Counted from the first letter of the stretch, positions 1 to 5,817 are shown. The stretch is 7,891 nucleotides of DNA from GCA-2687515 sp963582805 (GCA_963582805.1 CAUZTZ010000198.1:1-7891); one strand, 5' to 3'. The notes: generated by a model not told the origin, from the letters alone. Made by a program: numbers and translations.

Positions 1-493
1 TCAGCGGCTGGATGTCATCACCGCCGCCATCCAGCAGGCACGTCACATCAAGTCGGGCAGCCAGTTGCCGGGCAATGTCTATGGTTTCCTGGCCGCTGCC
101 ATAGACCAGGACGGAACCCTCCGAATTCATGACGACGCTGGTGGTTAGCGGCGCATCAAGCGTGGCTTCGCTGATCAGCGCTTTGATTTTCGGCAAGGCC
201 GATTTGGCCTCGTCGGACCATCCGGCGCGTTCGCGGATATTGGTGAAAGACATCGGCGTATCACCACCGGTTTCGGCGGCGACATCGATAAACAGCGGCG
301 CTTCCTGCGTGCAGGCGACGATCATCGCTTCGCCATCGGAGACCACCTTGGAAAAATTTTCGATTTGCGAGCGGCAGAGATGGGTGTTGAGGACAACGTC
401 CTGCCCATCGAATAACTTGGCAAGGGACTTTTCGTCGATGCCGATGGTGCCTTCACAATCGCACAATAAAACGGTTTTACCGTTGACCTTCAT
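1..493 (-). CDS. 4Fe-4S ferredoxin-like protein of formate dehydrogenase loci (N-terminal part)
   Basis: The reading frame is open from an ATG at 493 to the left edge and gives 164 complete codons of a protein that continues outside the window. It begins MKVNGKTVLLCDCEGT and includes the segments THLCRSQIENF (37-47), VACTQEAPLF (59-68) and FTNIRERAGWS. I recognise these from the N-terminal domain of large 4Fe-4S binding proteins encoded beside DUF3305/DUF3306 and formate dehydrogenase genes in proteobacteria. Cysteines 11, 13, 40 and 61 are visible, but no classical CxxCxxC ferredoxin motif lies in this part; in the family the cluster motifs come later. The start is supported by GGGAG on the minus strand (plus 501-505), 7 nt before the ATG. 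It is transcribed away from DUF3305, so the pair shares the divergent region 494-748. A cytoplasmic electron-transfer or maturation role for FDH is inferred from gene association. The family call is firm; the function is not known to me. Confidence 0.8.
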   Translation of the reverse strand, partial: MKVNGKTVLLCDCEGTIGIDEKSLAKLFDGQDVVLNTHLCRSQIENFSKVVSDGEAMIVACTQEAPLFIDVAAETGGDTPMSFTNIRERAGWSDEAKSALPKIKALISEATLDAPLTTSVVMNSEGSVLVYGSGQETIDIARQLAARLDVTCLLDGGGDDIQPL

Positions 494-529
494 AAAATTG
501 CTCCCAGAAATCTAAATTTCTTGATTTAG

Positions 530-570
530 GCCAAATCTCCCAATGCGATATCTGCATTGACATATTTGGC
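530..570. promoter_or_regulatory. Two-tier inverted repeat in a divergent intergenic region (candidate operator)
   Basis: The outer arms are GCCAAAT (530-536) and ATTTGGC (564-570). The inner arms are CAATGC (541-546) and GCATTG (554-559). Both pairs are perfect inverted repeats about the same centre, base 550, separated by 4-nt interruptions on each side and a 7-nt middle. The element sits between the divergent starts at 493 and 749. The concentric symmetry suggests a site for a dimeric or tetrameric regulator controlling both genes, or a cruciform/hairpin in the 5' leader. No specific regulator can be named. A TTGACA at 557-562 lies inside the element, but no matching -10 box was found downstream. 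Confidence 0.4.
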
Positions 571-748
571 GCTTCCCTCCGCTCCCAGCGGGCCACCGCA
601 CCGTGCCTGGCATGCCGCTACGGCCGCATGACCCATTCCCGGCATCTGATATCCAAACCCGAGTTCCCAGGTTTTAAATTTTACACTCCAACATCCAACA
701 ACTTGATGATAAAATAGGTATCTGACAAGTTTTGAATTCGTCTACGCA

Positions 749-1333
749 ATGTCGGTACCTGGCTCACCATTTCTGGAATTGGAAGAAACAGTGTCGTTGG
801 CGGAAAACAACAAAATGCAGGTTGGTATTGTGCTCGAAAGGCGGGATGCCGAAAACCAGTGGATCGATTACACGTGGCACGCCCGATCGGTGATACCGGG
901 CGCCGCACCTATGAGCGATTGGTTGCAGATCGGCCAAGGCGAGGGATGGGTACAATATCACGCCGCGACGCTCGATTTGGAATTGTTCCGCAAGGAGACC
1001 GAAGGATACAAACACAATCTTTCCTTGGAACAGCCGTCGGTGTTCATCGTTCTGCGCGAAGGCGACGAGGACGATGAACACGAGATCGTGCCGTTCCTGG
1101 CAACCGTCTGTCCTTACGAGGCGCAAGACTATATGGATAGCGGCGAAGAAATCGTTGACCATGTTCCGATGCCAGCCGACATTGCCGCCTGGATGGCGGA
1201 ATATATCGCCGTCCATCACGTCGATGAGCCGTTCAAAAAACGGAAACGCAAACCGTTTGACCCACGCCTGGATGGCTTCGAGGGGGCGCAGCCCCGAGTG
1301 ACCAAAAGATGGAATCGTACGTCCAATGAGTGA
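749..1333 (+). CDS. DUF3305 domain protein (formate dehydrogenase-associated)
   Basis: This 194-residue protein matches the DUF3305 pattern throughout: VGIVLERR (25-32), an NQW...W...SVIPG stretch (36-51), LDLELFRKETEGYKHNL (75-91), PSVFIVLRE (96-104), CPYEAQDYMDSGEEIVDHVP (121-140), MPADIAAWMAEYI (141-153), then HHVDEPFKKRKRKPF (156-170). It has no signal peptide or membrane segment, so it is probably cytoplasmic. The biochemical function of DUF3305 is unknown to me; it recurs next to DUF3306, the 4Fe-4S protein and FDH genes, so a role in FDH maturation or regulation is inferred. The start is uncertain: the ATG at 749 has no visible Shine-Dalgarno sequence, whereas an in-frame GTG at 791 is preceded by GGAAG (781-785) and would remove 14 non-conserved residues. 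Another in-frame ATG is at 815. The stop overlaps the downstream DUF3306 start by 8 nt, indicating co-transcription and probable translational coupling. Confidence 0.88.
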   Translation: MSVPGSPFLELEETVSLAENNKMQVGIVLERRDAENQWIDYTWHARSVIPGAAPMSDWLQIGQGEGWVQYHAATLDLELFRKETEGYKHNLSLEQPSVFIVLREGDEDDEHEIVPFLATVCPYEAQDYMDSGEEIVDHVPMPADIAAWMAEYIAVHHVDEPFKKRKRKPFDPRLDGFEGAQPRVTKRWNRTSNE

Positions 1334-2042
1334 TCGTTCCGATGATCTGGAAGACCAGGATGGCGAAGGCTTTTCGGCCCGCTGGTTGCGCCGCAAGACC
1401 GCCGAGCGGGTGCGCGCCAAGGACGTGCAATTGGAGGTGCCGCTGGACCCGGCCGAAAAAGAATTGAAAACTTCCGCCTTAACAAATACGGCCGCAAAGC
1501 CGGAAACGGAACCAGACCCGGAGACCGAAACAGAAACCGAAATAGCGCCCGAAGATCTGCCCGATATCGAAACCCTGGATAAAGATTCCGATTATACGCC
1601 GTTTCTGCAGAGCGGCGTTCCCGATGCGCTGCGCCGTCTGGCCCTGCGCAAGCTATGGCTGAGTGACCCGGCATTCGGTTTTCTCGATGGCCTCAATGAT
1701 TACGATGAAAACTATAGCGCCATCGGCATCATCGCCCAGGAAATCACCACCAGTTACGTCCCGGGGCGCGGATATGTGGATCCGGAAGAGCCTGAAGAAG
1801 AGCCGCGTGAAGACATCGAGGAAAATTCCGGCGGCGCTGAGATTTCGCAATCCGATACGGTCGATGAAACTGATGCGGCCGATGAAATTATCGAAGATGC
1901 CGAAATCGCCGACACCGCGGGGGACGACGTCGTCGAGGATGATGACCGCGCCGCGCCTTCCGACCTTGATCAAAATGTCGATAACACTGGCGACGAGGCG
2001 ACGGATATCGAGGCGCAGCCGGCGGCCGAAAAACTTACCTGA
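1326..2042 (+). CDS. DUF3306 domain protein with long acidic tail (formate dehydrogenase-associated)
   Basis: The 238-residue product shows the DUF3306 signature: FSARWLRRK (16-24), LPDIETLDKDSDYTPFL (78-94), and GVPDALRRLALRKLW (97-111) followed by SDPAFGFLDGLNDYDENY (113-130). Between the first two blocks is a PETE/TETE-rich linker (about 59-72). After the conserved core comes a highly acidic low-complexity tail (about 150-235) dominated by Glu and Asp. There is no signal peptide or transmembrane segment, so the protein is likely cytoplasmic. Its ATG lies inside the last codons of DUF3305 (ATGAGTGA arrangement), so the two are probably translated together and may interact. The function of DUF3306 is unknown to me; the recurring neighbourhood with FDH genes is the only clue. 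The gene ends 8 nt from the stop of the convergent mrp gene, with no recognisable terminator between them. Confidence 0.88.
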   Translation: MSDRSDDLEDQDGEGFSARWLRRKTAERVRAKDVQLEVPLDPAEKELKTSALTNTAAKPETEPDPETETETEIAPEDLPDIETLDKDSDYTPFLQSGVPDALRRLALRKLWLSDPAFGFLDGLNDYDENYSAIGIIAQEITTSYVPGRGYVDPEEPEEEPREDIEENSGGAEISQSDTVDETDAADEIIEDAEIADTAGDDVVEDDDRAAPSDLDQNVDNTGDEATDIEAQPAAEKLT

Positions 2043-2050
2043 CGCCGAAG

Positions 2051-3145
2051 TCAAGGACCGGCTTTGGTCGCGGCGGATTGCTCCAGGTTTTTGATTAATT
2101 TACCGGCGATTTCCATATAGGCTTGGGCGTGCGGGCTGTTTGCCTTGCTCACCACGATGGGCCGTCCGCTGTCCGATGTTTCCCTTATGGCCATATCGAG
2201 GGGAATTTCGCCAAGAAATTCGGTGCCGTAATTTTCGGCGATCCGCCGTGCCCCGCCGGTATCAAATATATCCGAACGCTCGCCGCAATGGGGACAGATG
2301 AAATGGCTCATATTCTCGATAATGCCGAGGATCGGCACCGCCACTTCGCGAAACATGTTGATACCCTTGCGCGCATCAAGAAGGGCAATATCCTGGGGTG
2401 TCGATACAATGACGGCGCCGGCCAATTGAGTTTCCTGGGCCAGCGTCATCTGGGCATCTCCGGTGCCCGGCGGCATGTCGACGATTAATATATCCAAAGG
2501 CGCCCAAACCACGTCATTGAGCATTTGCTCCAACGCGCTATGCACCATCGGTCCGCGCCAGATCAACGGCTCCTCTTCCTGCACCAAAAGCCCCATGGAC
2601 ATGCATTTGACGCCATAGCTTTCCTTTGGGAACAGGCGGTTGCCGCCGGCGCTTGGCGGTTGGCCATCGATGCCCATCATGCGCGGCACCGAGGGCCCGT
2701 AGATATCGGCATCCATGATGCCCACCTGTTTGCCCGCGCGCGCCAGCGCCAGCGCCAGATTGACCGCCGTCGTTGATTTTCCGACGCCGCCCTTGCCCGA
2801 CGCCACGGCGATGATGGCGCCGACCCCTTCGGCATTGAGTTTACTATCGGCCGTGCCGCTATCGGGGGCGGTGGTTGGCAATAATTCCGGTGCCTCTATT
2901 TCTTCGGTCAAGACCGCCGATACCGATTCGACACCGGGCAGGGCGGCAACCGCGCGCTCGCAGTTTTGCAGCACCGCATCCATGACCGTTGCTTCCTCGG
3001 GGGTTGTGCTGATGGATAGATGAACGGCGCCATCTTTCACCGTTAATCCGGCGATGCGCCCGGCCGATACAACATCGTTTCCATTCCCAGGCAACCGCAC
3101 TTCGGCGAGCACATGATAAATGGTCTTTTCATCCAGCTTGGGCAT
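2051..3145 (-). CDS. mrp: Mrp/ApbC-family P-loop ATPase, Fe-S cluster carrier
   Basis: This 364-residue protein has the full two-domain architecture of the Mrp/ApbC (Nbp35-like) family. An N-terminal MIP18/DUF59 domain spans about 5-80, a variable linker about 82-107, and a SIMIBI-class ATPase domain the rest. The deviant Walker A is GKGGVGKST (117-125), with the signature lysine at 118. MDADIYGPS (144-152) and DMPPGTGD (223-230) are the switch and Walker B regions. CPHC (284-287) is the CxxC that binds a bridging [4Fe-4S] cluster at the dimer interface in the family. Such proteins carry clusters to apo-proteins in the cytoplasm. The ATG at 3145 is preceded by GGGGAG (plus 3153-3158). It is a stand-alone minus-strand unit between DUF3306 and WD40 genes. 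It could be the general housekeeping Mrp or one recruited to supply clusters to FDH subunits; the latter is inference from location only. Confidence 0.95.
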   Translation of the reverse strand: MPKLDEKTIYHVLAEVRLPGNGNDVVSAGRIAGLTVKDGAVHLSISTTPEEATVMDAVLQNCERAVAALPGVESVSAVLTEEIEAPELLPTTAPDSGTADSKLNAEGVGAIIAVASGKGGVGKSTTAVNLALALARAGKQVGIMDADIYGPSVPRMMGIDGQPPSAGGNRLFPKESYGVKCMSMGLLVQEEEPLIWRGPMVHSALEQMLNDVVWAPLDILIVDMPPGTGDAQMTLAQETQLAGAVIVSTPQDIALLDARKGINMFREVAVPILGIIENMSHFICPHCGERSDIFDTGGARRIAENYGTEFLGEIPLDMAIRETSDSGRPIVVSKANSPHAQAYMEIAGKLIKNLEQSAATKAGP

Positions 3146-3327
3146 TATTTCGCTCCCCGAAATTTATTCGATCACGGAAATTCGCCAACCCATAGCACCG
3201 TCCAGCCGATTATTCGAATCTGGGCATCAATCCAACATCGAAATTACTTGGTTGCACCCTGAGGATCATTGGCCCTAAATTCAAGCACTGGCGCGTTGAA
3301 TGGAATTCCACACCAAAGGCAATCTAC

Positions 3328-3332
3328 GGAGG
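3328..3332 (+). promoter_or_regulatory. Ribosome binding site deciding the WD40 gene start
   Basis: GGAGG lies 8 nt before the ATG at 3341. The frame stays open upstream to a TTG at 3269, but only the 3341 start has a strong Shine-Dalgarno sequence and places a signal peptide at the very N-terminus. Confidence 0.75.
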
Positions 3333-3340
3333 CTCGTTGC

Positions 3341-4297
3341 ATGCATCGCCGCTTTGCATGGATCATTGTCCTGGCGGGCCTCATCGGTTTCGCCGCCGGC
3401 GCGCGCGCCGATTTTGAAGGCCATGTAAGTATCGTCAATTCGGTGGCTTTTTCGGCGGATGGTAAATCCGTGCTGTCCGGCAGTTGGGACTGGACCATGC
3501 GGCTCTGGGATCTGGTCAGCCAGAAAACCATACGCAAATACAATGCGCACTCGCTGAGCGTAAATTCCGCCGCTTTCGGACCCGGCGGCGAAATGGTTCT
3601 GTCGGCCAGCGCCGACGGCACTTTAAAGCGTTGGCAACTCAGCACTGGCAAGTTGCTCACCACCTATCAAGGTCATACCGGAATTGTAACCAGCGGCATG
3701 ATCACGCCGGACGGACAGTTTGTGTTGTCGGCAAGTACCGACAAAACCCTTATCCTTTGGGAGGCTGACAGCGGCCGCATCGTTCGCCGGTTGATCGGCC
3801 ATCGCGGCCCGGTCTTATCTGTTGTTATATCCTCCGACGGCATCTCCGCGTATTCGTCCAGCTATGACGGCACGCTGCGCCGCTGGAATTTGGCAACCGG
3901 CGAAACCGTGACCGTTTACAGGGGCCACAATTTTAACGTGAACACCGTCGCGCTATCGACCGACGAAAAGACCCTCGTGTCGGGCAGCGTCGATGAAACC
4001 GTGAAGGTTTGGAACGTGACCAGTGGCACCGTTACCAAAACGCTAATCGGGCATAGTGGTTTTGTTGCTGCGGTGGCTATTTCCAAGGACGGGCGGCAGC
4101 TACTGTCGGGCGGCAGCGACAAGATCGTCCGGCTTTGGGATATCCATAGCGGCCGTCTGGTGAAATCCATGCCTGGGCATAAAAAGGCAATTTGGAGTGT
4201 CGCATTTTCACCGGACGGCAAAACGGCTCTGTCCGGTGGCGGCGATGAGGTATTGAAACTGTGGGACCTCGCAACCGGCCAGCCAATCGGCAAATAG
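3341..4297 (+). CDS. Exported seven-repeat WD40 beta-propeller protein
   Basis: The product is 318 residues long. Residues 1-23 are a signal peptide: MHRR, then a hydrophobic stretch (about 6-19), then ARA before the probable cleavage site ahead of Asp24, so the mature protein should be periplasmic. Everything after that is seven WD40 repeats of 42 residues (26-67, 68-109, 110-151, 152-193, 194-235, 236-277, 278-318; the last is one shorter). Each starts with a GH or AH dipeptide and holds an S/D-DG turn and a terminal W-D, W-N, W-E or W-Q. Seven is the standard number for a closed propeller, and there is no other domain. WD40 propellers are protein-binding platforms; no catalytic residues are expected. 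It is convergent with the cytochrome c gene 8 nt away and divergent from mrp. A scaffold or partner role for the cytochrome or for FDH is inferred from position. I do not recognise a named gene. Confidence 0.92.
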   Translation: MHRRFAWIIVLAGLIGFAAGARADFEGHVSIVNSVAFSADGKSVLSGSWDWTMRLWDLVSQKTIRKYNAHSLSVNSAAFGPGGEMVLSASADGTLKRWQLSTGKLLTTYQGHTGIVTSGMITPDGQFVLSASTDKTLILWEADSGRIVRRLIGHRGPVLSVVISSDGISAYSSSYDGTLRRWNLATGETVTVYRGHNFNVNTVALSTDEKTLVSGSVDETVKVWNVTSGTVTKTLIGHSGFVAAVAISKDGRQLLSGGSDKIVRLWDIHSGRLVKSMPGHKKAIWSVAFSPDGKTALSGGGDEVLKLWDLATGQPIGK

Positions 4298-4305
4298 GCG
4301 CCGGT

Positions 4306-4749
4306 TTACTCTTGCTCGGACACTATCGTTCTCATATAGGCGATCAAAGCCCGACGGTCGGCCGGCCGGGACAGCCCGTCGAAGGGCATGCGGTTGCCGG
4401 GGATCATATTGCGCGGAGACTTTAAGTAAGTATCGAGCGTCGCGCCGCTCCAAACAAAATTCGCGTTCTTCCAGGCGTCGGAATATTCGTAATCAGCGAT
4501 GGCACCAGCCTTGCGGCCGAACATTCCATGGAGATTGGGGCCGATCCGATGGTTTTGACCCTTTTGATAGGTGTGACAGTGAACGCATTTTTTGAACAAC
4601 TTCTGACCGCGTTCCAATAGCGGATCGGCCGCCCAGACGGCTTTTGATTGCATTACAATCGGCGTAAAAATTATCAGTGATACCAACAACAATTCCCGTA
4701 ATTTGAAATGCAATAATATCCTATCGCCGATGGTACCCATGCTGCTCAT
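4306..4749 (-). CDS. Class I c-type cytochrome (c550/c2-like), exported
   Basis: The product is 147 residues. A hydrophobic segment (about 19-33) followed by AVWA-AD (37-42) is a signal peptide, or possibly an uncleaved N-terminal anchor. The single haem site is CVHCH (55-59), covalent haem attachment at Cys55 and Cys58 with His59 as axial ligand. IGPNLHGMFGRKAG (69-82) is the typical loop of cytochrome c550/c2-type monohaem proteins, and IPGNRMPF (116-123) supplies the probable sixth ligand Met121. The C-terminal helix RALIAYMRTI (133-142) completes the fold. GGAGGAG on the minus strand (plus 4754-4760) sits just upstream of the ATG at 4749; Met4 is a weaker alternative start. Such proteins shuttle electrons in the periplasm. 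Here it could take electrons from the FDH or simply be a neighbour; its actual partner cannot be read from sequence. The gene is divergent from torD and convergent with the WD40 gene. Confidence 0.93.
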   Translation of the reverse strand: MSSMGTIGDRILLHFKLRELLLVSLIIFTPIVMQSKAVWAADPLLERGQKLFKKCVHCHTYQKGQNHRIGPNLHGMFGRKAGAIADYEYSDAWKNANFVWSGATLDTYLKSPRNMIPGNRMPFDGLSRPADRRALIAYMRTIVSEQE

Positions 4750-4880
4750 GTGGCTCCTCCTGAAAACGCAGGATCAATTCCAGGATACACGCTGATACCA
4801 ACTTGCATACGCCTAGCCGATGACCCTTCAATTATTTTCGCAATATGCCTGTTTGCACTTGCATAAAAAAACCGTTTGGG

Positions 4881-4908
4881 TGAAACTAATTTCAATAATA
4901 ATGAAATT
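4881..4908. promoter_or_regulatory. Overlapping TGAAA/TTTCA palindromes upstream of the fdh operon (candidate operator)
   Basis: Positions 4888-4908 form a 21-bp palindrome with one mismatched pair: arms AATTTCA (4888-4894) and TGAAATT (4902-4908) around ATAATAA. The left half-site also pairs with an upstream TGAAA, so TGAAACTAATTTCA (4881-4894) is a second, 14-bp near-palindrome sharing TTTCA. The cluster lies in the AT-rich 217-bp region between the divergent cytochrome c gene and torD, 58 nt before the torD start. It resembles tandem operator half-sites, but AT-rich DNA forms palindromes easily and no regulator can be named. Confidence 0.4.
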
Positions 4909-4954
4909 CAATACTAACGAATAAATTTACAGGCTGCTTCAAAAATTTCATGTC

Positions 4955-4961
4955 GGGGAGG
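4955..4961 (+). promoter_or_regulatory. Ribosome binding site supporting a TTG start for the TorD-like gene
   Basis: GGGGAGG is placed 5 nt before TTG 4967. It justifies the unusual start codon, because the next in-frame ATG is codon 51, which would delete the first helices of the chaperone fold. Confidence 0.7.
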
Positions 4962-4966
4962 CTCCG

Positions 4967-5575
4967 TTGGATTTAGGTTCAAGTCAGTCTTCAGAACTTT
5001 CCGAGGAAGAGGGTTACCGGGCGCATCTGTATCGTCTGTTGGCGCGCCTGTTGGGTGCGCCGGCTGACCAGGATCTATTTCGGCTATTACAAAATTTGGA
5101 TGGCGACGACAGCCCCATGGGACAGGCCATTGGCGCTTTGTCCGATGTAGCGGCGCGGATCACCATGGAAGAAGCCGCCCAGGAATATCACGATATTTTT
5201 ATCGGTGTCACGGAAGGTGAGCTGGTGCCGTTTGGATCCTATTATATGACCGGATTCCTTCATGAAAAACCGTTGCTGGATTTGCGGAATTCCATGAGTG
5301 AATTGGGCATCGCCCGTACCGAAGAAGCCGCCGAGACGGAAGATCATATCGCCTCGTTGTGCGAAATTATGCATGGCATGATCACCGGGGAATTCGGAAA
5401 GCCGATTTCTCTGGCCGCCCAACACAGATTTTTTGAAGATCATGTCGCCATTTGGGCGGATAAATTTTTTGAGGATTTGGAAGCGGCCAAGTCGGCGCGG
5501 TTTTATATGCCGGTCGGGCTGATCGGAAAGCTGTTTTTGGAAATTGAAGGCGAAGCGTTTAAAATCGCCGCCTGA
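4967..5575 (+). CDS. TorD/DmsD-family chaperone for formate dehydrogenase
   Basis: The product is 202 residues, the usual size for the TorD/DmsD/NarJ family of all-helical cytoplasmic chaperones. These bind the Tat signal of molybdoenzymes and hold them until the cofactor is inserted. Family features seen: GYRAHLYRLLARLLGAP (16-32) as the first helix; EYHDIFIGVTEGELVPFGSYY (73-93), the counterpart of the family block ending in P-x-x-S-x-Y; and ETEDHIASLCEIMHGMI (123-139), the conserved E-x-x-DH motif. The start is a TTG with a strong GGGGAGG at 4955-4961. It is the first gene of an apparent operon: 41 nt to the small Tat protein, then fdhA, both of which carry twin-arginine signals that are its likely ligands. 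The name TorD describes the family, not the substrate; an FDH-specific role like FdhM of Campylobacter is inferred from context. Confidence 0.9.
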   Translation: MDLGSSQSSELSEEEGYRAHLYRLLARLLGAPADQDLFRLLQNLDGDDSPMGQAIGALSDVAARITMEEAAQEYHDIFIGVTEGELVPFGSYYMTGFLHEKPLLDLRNSMSELGIARTEEAAETEDHIASLCEIMHGMITGEFGKPISLAAQHRFFEDHVAIWADKFFEDLEAAKSARFYMPVGLIGKLFLEIEGEAFKIAA

Positions 5576-5616
5576 CCGCGGCGCCATGGATTACTGAGTT
5601 GAATAGGAGAGAGCAA

Positions 5617-5817
5617 ATGACGAGCAACACCAAAACTGACCTTCAACGGCGTAAGTTTTTGAAAACCGCTGGTTTAAGCGTTGGCGCGGCGGCCGTGGCC
5701 GGCACGGTGCTTTCGCCAATATCTACCGAGGCGAAAACCGCCAGCAAAAATGAAACTGGCGCCGGTTACCACGAAACCGAACACATAAAAACCTATTATG
5801 ATCTGGCCCGTTCTTAG
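5617..5817 (+). CDS. Small twin-arginine signal protein of formate dehydrogenase regions
   Basis: The 66-residue product has a clear Tat signal, QRRKFLK (10-16), followed by a hydrophobic stretch GLSVGAAAVAGTVL (19-32). The short remainder ends GYHETEHIKTYYDLARS. This layout and the Y-x-E-T-E-H...YY tail match the family annotated as 'formate dehydrogenase region TAT target' (TIGR02811), usually encoded just before fdhA. The start at 5617 is chosen because AGGAGAGAG (5605-5613) lies just upstream; the frame is open back to a TTG at 5599, but that codon lies ahead of the ribosome binding site. The mature part after signal removal would be only about 25-30 residues, so it may work as a small FDH subunit, an assembly factor or a membrane-anchored peptide. 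Its function is unknown to me. It is 48 nt upstream of fdhA and almost certainly co-transcribed. Confidence 0.9.
   Translation: MTSNTKTDLQRRKFLKTAGLSVGAAAVAGTVLSPISTEAKTASKNETGAGYHETEHIKTYYDLARS

Noticed and set aside
129..515. Plus-strand open frame of 128 codons opposite the 4Fe-4S gene
   Set aside because: It is a shadow of the minus-strand gene, which has a good ribosome binding site and recognisable family sequence; the plus frame resembles no protein I know.
703..720. AT-rich TTGATGATAAAAT stretch considered as the DUF3305 promoter
   Set aside because: No -35/-10 pair with acceptable spacing could be matched, so no promoter is called.
764..1420. Minus-strand open frame of 218 codons over DUF3305
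   Set aside because: Antisense to a recognised DUF3305 gene; its composition is typical of a complementary-frame artefact.
2051..2075. GACC...GGTC inverted repeat at the end of mrp as a terminator
   Set aside because: Only a 4-bp stem inside the coding end, with no T-tract.
3301..3310. Perfect 10-bp palindrome TGGAATTCCA upstream of the WD40 gene
   Set aside because: A single short palindrome in a 195-bp spacer is expected by chance and has no flanking symmetry.
3269..3340. N-terminal extension of the WD40 gene from TTG 3269
   Set aside because: The extension has no ribosome binding site and would bury the signal peptide; ATG 3341 has GGAGG at the right distance.
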